64,000 bases of DNA from Sinomicrobium kalidii (GCF_021183825.1 NZ_CP089211.1:3521501-3585500); one strand, 5' to 3'; shown: positions 8,386 through 16,205, numbered from the stretch's first letter. A program made the numbers and translations. Notes: generated by a model not told the origin, from the letters alone.

Positions 8386-9408
8386 TTACCCCGGGAACCT
8401 GTCTTTCTCCAGTACAGGCGCATATCTCCGAAAGGCTTCCCCCGTCAGCACTTTGGCAATCTGCCCGGAAATGGCTCCGTCGGCAAGGCGGTCCAGCCAG
8501 AGATATTCTCCCGCGGCATTGACCTCCAGGAAATAGTATTTTTCTTCCGGGGTGACAATAATATCTATGGCGCCGTAATTGATCTGGTATACATCCATCA
8601 GCTGCAATAGTTTTTCTTCGATGTCCCGGGGCAATTCATAGGGTTCCCAATGATCGAGCAGCGTGTTTCCCTCGCGTCGCCAGTCCACTTTGGCATTTTC
8701 CAGTTTCTGGGAGTCAATGGCATAGGTAAATACGGCATTGCCCACTATGGTTATGCGAAGTTCTTTGGACTTTTCAAGTTTTTCCTGGAATTGCATGGGG
8801 CAGTATTGCAGGGCATCCACCGCTTCGAGGTCTTTTTCAGCTACAAGGTTGGTAAACACCACATGTTCTTTACCGTCCCGGTATATGGCAAAGGAACTCT
8901 GCATTTTTACGATGGTGCCCCCGGGATGTGTACGTACGAAGTCACGCGCTTCTTCAGGATTGTTGGTAATGCAGGTGTCCGGAACATTCAATCCCAGCGA
9001 TGATGCTATTTTCATCTGTTCTTCCTTGCTGTCGAGCCTGCGGTACTTGCTGAACGTATCGATCTGGAAACAGGGCATGCTTTCCAGCATACCGAAAAGT
9101 GTGCGGCGTATCTCTTTCTGTGCACTGGAGAGGTATGTGCCTTCCAGTACCTGGTCCAGACCGGAAGCCAGGTTATGGCTGCGGCGGTACCATACGGCGG
9201 TAATATCGTGAATGTTCGTGCGTTGCCCTTCAATATCCAGGAAAACCTGCCATTTGCCGTTTTCATACCGGCTGCTCAGGCAACATTGCAGTGGATAACG
9301 GTCTACATCAAAACGAATGACCTCCGCCCCGCGTTCCCGGAGAAAACCGGAAACCATATCAATGGAGGCGTTGTCCTTGGAGTGGGTAATAATCAGTATT
9401 TTTTGCAT
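8386..9408 (-). CDS. ATP-grasp graspetide (microviridin-type) ligase, second of two
   Basis: A 340-residue ATP-grasp enzyme of the MvdC/MvdD (MdnB/MdnC) type, which cyclises ribosomal precursor peptides in the cytoplasm by joining side-chain carboxylates to Ser/Thr (esters) or Lys (amide). Start at 9408 gives MQKILIITHSKDNASIDMV, matching the N-terminus of its neighbour; the longer frame to 9540 overlaps that neighbour and is not homologous. The C-terminal ATP-grasp region shows YGAIDIIVTP then YYFLEVNAAGEYLWLD, the E-x-N metal-binding segment. It is last in the minus-strand cluster, 56 bases after the other ligase. The two share segments (AVWYR, TNNPE.AR, WEPY.LP) and arose by duplication. 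One should make esters and one the amide; which does which cannot be settled here. Confidence 0.9.
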   Translation of the reverse strand: MQKILIITHSKDNASIDMVSGFLRERGAEVIRFDVDRYPLQCCLSSRYENGKWQVFLDIEGQRTNIHDITAVWYRRSHNLASGLDQVLEGTYLSSAQKEIRRTLFGMLESMPCFQIDTFSKYRRLDSKEEQMKIASSLGLNVPDTCITNNPEEARDFVRTHPGGTIVKMQSSFAIYRDGKEHVVFTNLVAEKDLEAVDALQYCPMQFQEKLEKSKELRITIVGNAVFTYAIDSQKLENAKVDWRREGNTLLDHWEPYELPRDIEEKLLQLMDVYQINYGAIDIIVTPEEKYYFLEVNAAGEYLWLDRLADGAISGQIAKVLTGEAFRRYAPVLEKDRFPG

Positions 9409-9464
9409 AAGTTGTGGTTTGAACTCCCGGTCTTGGCCGGAATGATATTCGGGATTTAATATTT

Positions 9465-10436
9465 TTATGTTCGTGCAATCAATTTTTCCGCAATGGTCTC
9501 TCCGATGGGAAATTCGAGGTCCCGTTGCAGCATGCCCCATTCGCCCTGGGGGTTGACCTCCAGGAAAATGTAGCGTCCGTCCTCGTGACGGATTATATCT
9601 ATGGCCCCGAAAAACAATCCCAGGTGATGCATGGTCCGGGTCAGTGCTTTGCAGATAGTTGCGGGCAGTTTATAAGGTTCCCATTCCGTTTGTAAATCGG
9701 TGGCGATCCTCCAGTCGGTCTTTCCGCGGTGGGAAGCTCCCGGGTCGATTTTACCGGTAAAGAAGGTTCCGTCTACATAGATCACCCTTAATTCGTATGC
9801 CCTGGGTACCCGTTCCTGGAAGATCATCGGGCAGAGCGGAAGCGTATCCAGTTGTTCCAGGTCACTCTTGGTGATGGCCGTGGTAGGAAAAAAAGGAGCG
9901 TCACCGCGCATACTACGGGACAACGAACCGTGCAATTTGGCAATCATGTTTCCCCTGCACACTTCGGAAAAAAAAGTCCTTGCCTTTTCCGGGTTGTTGG
10001 TAAAAAGACTTTGGGGAATGTGAAGTCCGTTTTGTGAAGCGGTTTGTAATTGCCCCAGCTTGTTCCTGCTCACGGTATGGTCGGTGGTCATGGGATTCAT
10101 CCACGGCAGGTGTTGCAGGGATTCGAAAAAGATATTCCGCATCGTGTTGTATTCCTGCAGGTATATTTTCAGAAAGTCCGGGTCCAGGTCATCGGGAGGG
10201 GTAACCGCCCACAACTTCCTGTACCATACGGCTTCGATATCCTTCGGAGAAAACCGGGTATTGCCGTCAGACCAGTACAGATCGGTTACATGACCGTTTG
10301 AGGTATAGTGAAAACATGATTCATGGGAAAAACGGTCGGTATTCATCCGGACGGTTTCTTTTCCCAGGGCTTTACATCTTTCCTGGACACGGTCTATGGT
10401 ATAGTGGTCATTACTGTGGGTAAGGCATAGTATCAT
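9465..10436 (-). CDS. ATP-grasp graspetide (microviridin-type) ligase, first of two
   Basis: A 323-residue ATP-grasp ligase, paralogous to the product of 8386-9408. It begins MILCLTHSNDHYTIDRV and contains AVWYRKLWAV, the leader-binding and ATP-grasp regions, then FFGAIDIIRHEDGRYIFLEVNPQGEWG with the metal-binding E-x-N. Such enzymes recognise the helical PFFARFLE-like leader of the precursor and activate Asp/Glu side chains by phosphorylation before ring closure. The precursor gene lies directly upstream on the same strand, separated by an 89-base gap that contains an intrinsic terminator, so this gene is probably expressed by read-through at a lower level than the precursor. Family assignment is firm; assignment to the ester- or amide-forming branch is not attempted. 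Confidence 0.9.
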   Translation of the reverse strand: MILCLTHSNDHYTIDRVQERCKALGKETVRMNTDRFSHESCFHYTSNGHVTDLYWSDGNTRFSPKDIEAVWYRKLWAVTPPDDLDPDFLKIYLQEYNTMRNIFFESLQHLPWMNPMTTDHTVSRNKLGQLQTASQNGLHIPQSLFTNNPEKARTFFSEVCRGNMIAKLHGSLSRSMRGDAPFFPTTAITKSDLEQLDTLPLCPMIFQERVPRAYELRVIYVDGTFFTGKIDPGASHRGKTDWRIATDLQTEWEPYKLPATICKALTRTMHHLGLFFGAIDIIRHEDGRYIFLEVNPQGEWGMLQRDLEFPIGETIAEKLIART

Positions 10437-10463
10437 CGGGGGAAATTCAACAGGAAAAATTGG

Positions 10464-10498
10464 AAATAAAAAAACAATAGCCCCGGGAGGCTATTGTT
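10464..10498 (-). terminator. Intrinsic terminator between graspetide precursor and ligases
   Basis: A perfect 10-bp stem AACAATAGCC (10473-10482) / GGCTATTGTT (10489-10498) with a 6-base loop. On the minus strand it is followed by TTTTTATTT (10472-10464). It stands after the precursor stop and before the first ligase ATG, so it should partly end transcripts after the precursor. Confidence 0.85.
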
Positions 10499-10525
10499 CC
10501 ATCACATAAATGATGATTTTGTACA

Positions 10526-10768
10526 TTACATGATCTCTCCTTCTTCATCATCGTCCGAAGGGAATTTCTGCGTTACATCACCTCCGCCGTCCTGGTCCAG
10601 AACGGGTTTGGAAACTGTGGAGGTAATACCGCTTCCGTCCTCTTCCAGGTCGGAAGGGAATTTAAGGGTAGTACCACCTTGTACGTTTTCTTTTTCCTCT
10701 CCGGATACCTGATGTTCCAGAAAATTTGCGAAGAACGGCTTTTTTAAGCCTTTGTCTGCTTTTTTCAT
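10526..10768 (-). CDS. Microviridin-like graspetide precursor peptide with two core sequences
   Basis: An 80-residue precursor. The leader contains PFFANFLEHQ (11-20), matching the PFFARFLE helix that microviridin ligases bind. Two cores follow: TLKFPSDLEED (34-44) and TQKFPSDDDEE (66-76), matching microviridin TxKYPSDxEE with Phe for Tyr. By analogy with microviridins, ester bonds Thr34-Asp40 and Ser39-Glu42 and amide Lys36-Glu43 are expected in core 1, and Thr66-Asp72, Ser71-Asp74, Lys68-Glu75 in core 2; core 2 has Asp where Glu is usual. Between them, residues 48-64 align with core 1 unit 31-47 at the edges (LDQDGGG versus LEEDGSG) but have lost the KFPSD centre. Microviridins are typically serine protease inhibitors; activity here is inference. 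No gene is seen in the 160 bases upstream. Confidence 0.93.
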   Translation of the reverse strand: MKKADKGLKKPFFANFLEHQVSGEEKENVQGGTTLKFPSDLEEDGSGITSTVSKPVLDQDGGGDVTQKFPSDDDEEGEIM

Positions 10769-10929
10769 GATAGAAAAAATTTGGGGTTAATAAATCAATT
10801 TAAATTACATACTAATGATGTTCAGACTTGCAAAAGGTTGCAAAGTGTGTGATAAAAATAACCAAAAAGACATTCACTGCAAATAATTGTCTGTTAATGT
10901 TGTTGCATTGTTTTAAATTTAACATATGT

Positions 10930-11319
10930 TCATTTCTCATATAACTCGAGAGGTAGGTTGTCCGGGTCTGTAAAAAAGGCGAATCTTTTTCCCGTAATAT
11001 CATCGGTGCGGATATCTTCTACAGCAATATCGTATTCCCTGAGGCCCCTGACGGCCATGTCGAGGTCATCGACTTCAAAGGCGAGGTGGCGAAGCCCGGC
11101 AGCTTCGGGCCGGGAGACACGGGGAGGTGGATCGGGGAAGGAAAAAAGCTCGATCACATACCTGCCGTTCAGGGCGAGATCCAGTTTATAGGATCTTCTT
11201 TCTACCCGATATGTTTCTTTCACTATGGTAAACCCGAGGATTTCCGTGTAGAACGTTTTCGATCTTTTGTAATCGGAGCATATAATGGCAATGTGATGTA
11301 CCTTGTTTAGTTGTAACAC
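10930..11319 (-). CDS. VOC superfamily (glyoxalase-like) protein
   Basis: A single-domain vicinal oxygen chelate protein resembling YaeR/GloA2-type proteins. The GTG at 11319 gives an N-terminus (V/M)LQLNKVHHIAIICSDY that matches the usual family start; an ATG at 11355 would add twelve residues and overlap the LOG gene, and is the alternative. Metal-ligand positions of the fold are visible as HHIAI, LRHLAFEV and the final LPLELYEK. Such proteins bind a divalent metal and act as lyases, isomerases or dioxygenases; the substrate here is unknown. It lies just downstream of the LOG-family gene on the same strand, probably in one transcript with it. Confidence 0.8.
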   Translation of the reverse strand: MLQLNKVHHIAIICSDYKRSKTFYTEILGFTIVKETYRVERRSYKLDLALNGRYVIELFSFPDPPPRVSRPEAAGLRHLAFEVDDLDMAVRGLREYDIAVEDIRTDDITGKRFAFFTDPDNLPLELYEK

Positions 11320-11330
11320 ATGTATACGGG

Positions 11331-11912
11331 TTAATTTGTTTTTTCCTGAATCCATTTACTCTCGGTGGGCGGGGTATAGTTGTACATTTTGTCCAGCAGC
11401 TCATCGATATCGTTACTCACAAGGAGCATGTTCCGGTTGACCTCTTTGAGCAGTCCGCCGGTGGTCATGGTATCCAGTAATTGTACCAGTCCGTCATAAA
11501 AACCTCCCGTATTGAGCAGGCCTACGGGTTTTTGGTGTAATTGCAGTTGTGCATTGGTCAGGGTCTCGAAAAGTTCATCGAGGGTTCCGTAGCCTCCGGG
11601 CAGGGCAATGATACCGTCGGCCATTTCCTCAATTTTGATCTTTCGCTCAGACATGGTGTTTACCAATAGCAATTCGGTGAGCCGTTCATGTGCAATTTCC
11701 TTGTCGCGTAGAAAATGCGGGAGCACACCGGTTACTCTCCCTCCTTCGGTAAGTGCTCCGTCTGCTATGGCCCCCATAAGGCCTACATGGGCGCCGCCGT
11801 AAACGAGTTCTATGTTTCGTTTTGCCAGGGTCCTGCCCAGCAACAGGGCCTGGGCCTTGTAAACCGGGTCTTTTCCGTCATTGGAACCGCAGTAAACCGT
11901 AATTCTTTTCAT
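11331..11912 (-). CDS. LOG-family Rossmann-fold protein (TIGR00730)
   Basis: A 193-residue protein with the defining motifs of the lysine-decarboxylase-like/LOG family: VYGGAHVGLMGAIADG and PGGYGTLDELFE (the PGGxGTxxE signature with catalytic Arg/Glu region). Characterised members hydrolyse nucleoside 5'-monophosphates such as cytokinin riboside monophosphate or AMP to a free base and ribose phosphate in the cytosol; despite older names they are not lysine decarboxylases. Length matches the family. It precedes the VOC gene on the same strand and follows the GNAT gene by about 65 bases, so the three may be one operon. Confidence 0.88.
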   Translation of the reverse strand: MKRITVYCGSNDGKDPVYKAQALLLGRTLAKRNIELVYGGAHVGLMGAIADGALTEGGRVTGVLPHFLRDKEIAHERLTELLLVNTMSERKIKIEEMADGIIALPGGYGTLDELFETLTNAQLQLHQKPVGLLNTGGFYDGLVQLLDTMTTGGLLKEVNRNMLLVSNDIDELLDKMYNYTPPTESKWIQEKTN

Positions 11913-11976
11913 TTTTTATAATAGGAATAAGGGTTAATAATTTTTATCACAACAAAAAATACAAAAGGACAACCTG

Positions 11977-12492
11977 TTAAAGTTCCATTTTCATCAGCCA
12001 GTCCGTTTGTTCGTCATCCCCCATCATAAAAGGGTGTTGTCCGAATTTCACGAACCCGTTCTTTTCATAAAAAGCTATGGCCCTGGCGTTCTGGTCCCAT
12101 ACGCCCAGCCACAAATAAGAGGCCTTCAGTTCCCTGCTTACTTCTATTGCTTTTTGTATCAGCGCATTGCCGAGTTGTTTGTCCTGGTGGGATTTCAGTA
12201 AATAGATGCGTTCCAGTTCTACGGAACCGGCGTCGTTAATATCGGTCTGGGCGCCTTCCCGGTTCAGTTTAAAATACCCCACCGGTTTTTGATCAGCACA
12301 AGCTAAATAATACAATGAGGTGTCACTGCGAAGTTCTTCCGTAATCCTTTCCCTGGCAAATGCCTTTTCCATATAGGATTGAAAATCTTCCGGGTTGTTA
12401 TGTGCGACATAGGTGTCGATAAAAGTAACTTTGGATATATCCAGCAGGGTATCCAGATCTTCGGTAGTACATTGCTTAAATACGAAGGGCAT
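11977..12492 (-). CDS. GNAT-family N-acetyltransferase
   Basis: A 171-residue acetyltransferase when started at 12492 (MPFVFKQCTTEDLDTL); the frame extends to 12546 but that extension is basic and not family-like. The GNAT core is seen as VELERIYLLKSHQDKQLGNALIQ, containing the acetyl-CoA-binding R/Q-x-x-G-x-A pattern with Asp-Lys-Gln before LGNAL, then AIAFYEKNGFVKFG. The closest general type is PaiA/spermidine-acetyltransferase-like. Substrate unknown. Microviridin clusters of cyanobacteria carry a GNAT (MdnD) that acetylates the product; this gene lies about 1.2 kb upstream of the precursor gene, across two unrelated genes, so such a role is possible but weakly supported. Confidence 0.85.
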   Translation of the reverse strand: MPFVFKQCTTEDLDTLLDISKVTFIDTYVAHNNPEDFQSYMEKAFARERITEELRSDTSLYYLACADQKPVGYFKLNREGAQTDINDAGSVELERIYLLKSHQDKQLGNALIQKAIEVSRELKASYLWLGVWDQNARAIAFYEKNGFVKFGQHPFMMGDDEQTDWLMKMEL

Positions 12493-12625
12493 GTGATATT
12501 GTTTTTTTCGCTTTTTAAAATAAGTGATTCTGGCTAAAACAAACAAACTTTACGACATAATTAACGATTCCGGGAATCTTGTAATTCCGGGCGACCGATG
12601 CTTCTTTTTAATTACAGCTTTTTTA

Positions 12626-12633
12626 TATCTTTG
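12626..12633 (+). promoter_or_regulatory. -7 box of the polyprenyl synthase gene
   Basis: TATCTTTG fits TAnnTTTG. It ends only 8 bases before the ATG at 12642, so transcription would start at or next to the start codon. No convincing -33 TTG is seen. Confidence 0.4.
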
Positions 12634-12641
12634 GAGCCGTG

Positions 12642-13619
12642 ATGAAACCTGTGGTCAGAATTAAACAACCAATCTACACCGAAATGGAACTCTTTGAGAA
12701 GAAGTTCCACGAATCCATGTCTTCCAAGGTTTCACTTCTCAACAGAATCACCTATTACATCGTTAACCGGAAAGGGAAGCAAATGCGCCCCATGTTCGTG
12801 TTTCTCGTGGCGAAGATGGTTTCCGACGGAAAGGTCAACGAACGTACCTATCGCGGGGCTTCGGTGATCGAACTCATCCATACCGCCACGTTGGTGCACG
12901 ATGATGTGGTGGACGACAGCAACCGCCGCCGCGGCTTTTTTTCGCTCAATGCACTGTGGAAGAATAAAATAGCCGTGCTGGTAGGGGATTATCTGCTTTC
13001 CAAGGGATTGTTGCTCTCCATAGACAATGATGATTTTGACCTTCTCAAGATCATTTCCGTGGCCGTAAGGGAAATGAGTGAAGGGGAGTTACTGCAAATA
13101 GAAAAAGCGAGGCGGCTGGACATTACGGAGGAAGTGTATTATGAGATCATCCGGCAAAAAACTGCTACACTTATTGCCGCCTGTTGTGCCCTCGGGGCAT
13201 GTTCGGTAAAGCCCGGTTCCGAAGAGATTGAGAAAATGCGGAAATTCGGAGAACTCATCGGAATGGCCTTCCAGATCAAGGACGACCTGTTCGATTATGG
13301 TGAAGAACGTATCGGCAAGCCCACGGGGATCGATATTAAGGAACAGAAAATGACACTGCCGCTTATTTATACGCTGAACAACTGTTCGGACCGGGAGAAG
13401 CGGTGGCTGATAAATTCCGTGAAGAACCACAACAAAAATGCCCGCCGGGTAAAAGAAGTAATAACCTTTGTAAAGGAAAGTGGCGGACTGGAATATGCCG
13501 AACACAAGATGAAGGCCTTTCAGCAGGAGGCATTACAGTTGTTAACGGATTATCCGCAATCAGATTACAGGGAAGCACTGGAACTCATGGTCAATTATGT
13601 CATTGACCGGAAAAAATAG
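12642..13619 (+). CDS. Polyprenyl diphosphate synthase
   Basis: A 325-residue trans-isoprenyl diphosphate synthase that extends allylic diphosphates with isopentenyl diphosphate, in Bacteroidota usually making the menaquinone side chain. Both aspartate-rich motifs are present: HDDVVDD (86-92) followed by RRRG, and QIKDDLFDYG (211-220). The KGKQMRP segment (44-50) binds substrate. Start at ATG 12642 gives the usual flavobacterial opening MKPVVRIKQPI; a GTG one codon earlier is possible. The -7 box at 12626-12633 predicts a leaderless or nearly leaderless mRNA. Chain length cannot be read with confidence. Divergent from the GNAT gene. Confidence 0.92.
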   Translation: MKPVVRIKQPIYTEMELFEKKFHESMSSKVSLLNRITYYIVNRKGKQMRPMFVFLVAKMVSDGKVNERTYRGASVIELIHTATLVHDDVVDDSNRRRGFFSLNALWKNKIAVLVGDYLLSKGLLLSIDNDDFDLLKIISVAVREMSEGELLQIEKARRLDITEEVYYEIIRQKTATLIAACCALGACSVKPGSEEIEKMRKFGELIGMAFQIKDDLFDYGEERIGKPTGIDIKEQKMTLPLIYTLNNCSDREKRWLINSVKNHNKNARRVKEVITFVKESGGLEYAEHKMKAFQQEALQLLTDYPQSDYREALELMVNYVIDRKK

Positions 13620-13741
13620 ACTTTTCCGAAGGTTTAATTTCTTCAGGGCAGACGACCGGGTACAGCGGGTACAATACTTCAAGACTCAAGGCGTACTTTT
13701 ATACTGACTTCAGAAAAAAATCTAAAAAAATAATTTCCCGG

Positions 13742-13769
13742 GCAACCTTTGAAAGGATTGTTTCGTCTT
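13742..13769 (+). promoter_or_regulatory. ECF-sigma-type promoter of the ECF sigma gene
   Basis: GGCAACCTTT (13741-13750) carries the AAC core of ECF -35 elements and CGTCTT (13764-13769) the CGTC of ECF -10 elements, with 16 bases between AACC and CGTC. It differs from the housekeeping TTG/TAnnTTTG promoters of the window and stands 17 bases before the ATG, suggesting autoregulation. Confidence 0.55.
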
Positions 13770-13785
13770 TATAGATAGAAACCCG

Positions 13786-14370
13786 ATGAAAAAACACCTC
13801 TTGAAGATCATACCGCTTTATAAGGATGAAGACAAACTCATAAAAAGAGCATCCGGTAACGATCGGGAAGCTCAGTATGGACTTTACACCAAATATGCGC
13901 CCAAAATGCTCAGTGTTTGCCGCTACTATGTCAAAGACGAACAGTTTGCCGAGGATGTGATGATCCGTGGTTTTTTCAAGGTTTTTAAACATTTGGACAC
14001 GTTCAGGCGGGAAGGGAGTTTTGAAGGCTGGATACGGCAGATCATGGTGCGGGAATGCATCTCCTTTTTGAGGAGTAAAAAATCGCTGTATTTCATAGAA
14101 GAAGAAAGTCCCGGAAAAATTGCCGGATATGCAGTGGAGGGAGGGCCCGAAGCACTGGAAACCGAAGAGATACAGTTCCTCATAGATAATCTGCCCGACG
14201 GCTACAAAACCGTATTCCTGATGTTTGCCGTCGAAGGGTACTCGCATAAGGAAATAGCCGAGGCATTGCGTATTTCGGAGAACACTTCCAAATCGCAACT
14301 GTTCAAGGCACGCAAAATGTTACAGGAAAAGATAAAAGAATCAGAAAGACGGGAAAATGGGACACGATAA
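13786..14370 (+). CDS. ECF-subfamily RNA polymerase sigma factor
   Basis: A 194-residue sigma-70-like factor with only regions 2 and 4. Region 2 spans roughly residues 38-105 (YTKYAPKMLSVCRYYV, AEDVMIRGFFKVFKHLDTF, GWIRQIMVRECISFLR) and region 4 residues 125-185 (LPDGYKTVFLMFAVEGYSHKEIA, then helix-turn-helix to ARKML). It directs RNA polymerase to envelope or stress genes. The next gene, a membrane protein, overlaps it by 14 bases and is its likely anti-sigma or sensor. An ECF-type promoter just upstream suggests self-activation. The downstream outer-membrane gene at 15114 completes a three-gene unit. Confidence 0.9.
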   Translation: MKKHLLKIIPLYKDEDKLIKRASGNDREAQYGLYTKYAPKMLSVCRYYVKDEQFAEDVMIRGFFKVFKHLDTFRREGSFEGWIRQIMVRECISFLRSKKSLYFIEEESPGKIAGYAVEGGPEALETEEIQFLIDNLPDGYKTVFLMFAVEGYSHKEIAEALRISENTSKSQLFKARKMLQEKIKESERRENGTR

Positions 14371-15085
14371 TTTCGAACACCGACTGAAACAGAAACTGGA
14401 AGAACGCCGCATAACACCTTCTTCCGCCGCATGGGACAGGCTGGGAAAAGACCTTGACAGTGCTTCACAGGCACGCAGCAGGAGAAGTTTTCTGCTTTAC
14501 GGGGTGGCTGCTTCCGTAGTCGTATTAATAACAGCGGGGATATGGTTTTTGAGGGACGGAGAAAAAGAGAATGTCCCGGTTGTTACGGATGTCCGGATCG
14601 AAACAAAACAACAGGAACGCAAAAAAGTGAAGATGGTCAGGGAGGGTAAGGAAGCCCCCGTAACAATTAAAACCCCGCAGGTCAAACCTGAATCCGGTGC
14701 CGTTCCTTTGGTAAAAACCCCGGAGACGAACAAAACCATTTCCCTGCCGGATACAGTGAGAAAAGAACCTGTGAAAGCACCCGAAAAAGCAGAAGAAATG
14801 GTTGCCTTTGAGGATAAGAAAGTGGAAGAAGTGGTTTCCAGGATCATGGCAATACAGGAGGAAAGGGAAGTTACGGACGAGGAAATCGAATTTTTGCTGG
14901 CCGAGGCCCGGGAAGAAATAGATGCACAACGCATACTCGTAAGACAGACCGGTACAATAGATGCCACCGCCCTGCTGGAAGAGGTGGAATCCGAGCTTGA
15001 CCAATCGTTCCGGGACAAGGTCTTTGAAGCGCTGAAAGATGGGTTTAAAAAAGTTCGCACTGCCGTGGCCAATCGCAACCAGTAG
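14357..15085 (+). CDS. Single-pass membrane protein, probable sigma-factor regulator
   Basis: A 242-residue protein with a cytoplasmic N-terminal helix (HRLKQKLEERRITPSSAAWDRL), one transmembrane segment at about 44-65 (SFLLYGVAASVVVLITAGIWFL) and a charged, Lys/Pro-rich then Glu-rich helical periplasmic part. The N-terminal segment resembles short anti-sigma regions seen behind Bacteroidota ECF genes. It overlaps the ECF gene by 14 bases, implying translational coupling. No protease-sensor or zinc motif is visible. The anti-sigma role is inferred from order and topology, not from a recognised domain. Confidence 0.75.
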   Translation: MGHDNFEHRLKQKLEERRITPSSAAWDRLGKDLDSASQARSRRSFLLYGVAASVVVLITAGIWFLRDGEKENVPVVTDVRIETKQQERKKVKMVREGKEAPVTIKTPQVKPESGAVPLVKTPETNKTISLPDTVRKEPVKAPEKAEEMVAFEDKKVEEVVSRIMAIQEEREVTDEEIEFLLAEAREEIDAQRILVRQTGTIDATALLEEVESELDQSFRDKVFEALKDGFKKVRTAVANRNQ

Positions 15086-15113
15086 TTCATTCATCAATCA
15101 AAATCCATTAATC

Positions 15114-16205
15114 ATGTTACGAATTATTATCTATGTCACCTATGTGATGGTGTTATTTTTTACGCAGGTTTTAAGTGCTCAAACCGAAAAAGACAGTGCA
15201 GACATTCGCTTGCAAGAGCGGGTATTGAAAGCCCTGGAGTCGGAAAGAGAGAGGGTGGTGAAAGAAGAAAAAAACAAACTTAAAGAAAATGTACAACGCA
15301 TCCGGGAGCTGGAAGATGGTGGGGAGATCAGCAGTGAAGAAGCAAAACAACGAAAAGAAGCCGCCGCAAAGAAAACGGCACTCAACATAGAAAATAAACT
15401 CGCTATCCTTGAAAACAAGACTGCTCTTGTGGAACGGGGAGAGGACAACGGCTGGGAATACCTGGATAGCAAGACCCTGGGTATAGGTATCGGGAATGAT
15501 TATGACGGGAACGGGAGCAGGTTGTTCGGGGTGCGGTTTGAGAACAGGGATAAAAAGAAAAAATACGACAAACGGACCTATTCTGATGTTGTTTTGGCCT
15601 TTGGTTTTAACAATGCTCTGATCGACGGAGCCTCCCTGAACGATACGCCCTACAAGGCTGGAGGAAGCCGCTTTTTCGAATTGGGTTGGCAGTGGAAAAC
15701 CCGTGTACTGAAACACAGCAATGCCATACGTGTTAGTTATGGGCTGTCTTTTCAGTCTAACGGTCTAAAACCCAAAGATGATAAATATTTTGTGACTGAT
15801 GGAGAAGAAACCTCCCTCGAGGAATTTCCTTATGACCTGAAGAAATCCAAACTCCGGTTTGATAATCTTGTTCTTCCCGTGTTCCTGGAATTCGGACCTT
15901 CGCGGAAAAAGGAGCATGATGACTATTTCCGGTATTCCACACGCAAAAAATTTACATTCGGTATAGGTGGATATGCCGGGGTGAACCTGGTTACAAAACA
16001 AAAACTGAAATATTCGCGTAACGGGGATAAAAACAAGGAAAAGCGCAAAGAAGATTATAACACTAACGACTTTATTTACGGGGTAGCGGCATATGTAGGG
16101 GTAGGCTATACGGCCCTGTACCTGAAATACGACCTAAATCCCATTTTTAAAGCCCCTGATGTGGAACAGAATAATATTTCCCTCGGACTTCGTTTTGAAT
16201 TGTAA
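15114..16205 (+). CDS. Outer-membrane barrel protein with coiled-coil N-terminal part
   Basis: A 363-residue protein with a signal peptide (MLRIIIYVTYVMVLFF to VLSAQ), a highly charged coiled coil over about residues 25-105 and a C-terminal half of alternating strands ending SLGLRFEL, as in small outer-membrane barrels. The upstream in-frame ATG at 15039 overlaps the preceding gene and lacks a signal sequence, so 15114 is chosen. It follows the ECF sigma and membrane regulator genes by about 30 bases and is probably part of their operon, perhaps reporting on or restoring the outer membrane. No family name can be given. Confidence 0.78.
   Translation: MLRIIIYVTYVMVLFFTQVLSAQTEKDSADIRLQERVLKALESERERVVKEEKNKLKENVQRIRELEDGGEISSEEAKQRKEAAAKKTALNIENKLAILENKTALVERGEDNGWEYLDSKTLGIGIGNDYDGNGSRLFGVRFENRDKKKKYDKRTYSDVVLAFGFNNALIDGASLNDTPYKAGGSRFFELGWQWKTRVLKHSNAIRVSYGLSFQSNGLKPKDDKYFVTDGEETSLEEFPYDLKKSKLRFDNLVLPVFLEFGPSRKKEHDDYFRYSTRKKFTFGIGGYAGVNLVTKQKLKYSRNGDKNKEKRKEDYNTNDFIYGVAAYVGVGYTALYLKYDLNPIFKAPDVEQNNISLGLRFEL

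Noticed and set aside
9409..9540. N-terminal extension of the second ATP-grasp ligase up to 9540
   Set aside because: It overlaps the end of the other ligase and is not similar to family N-termini, whereas the start at 9408 matches the paralogue.
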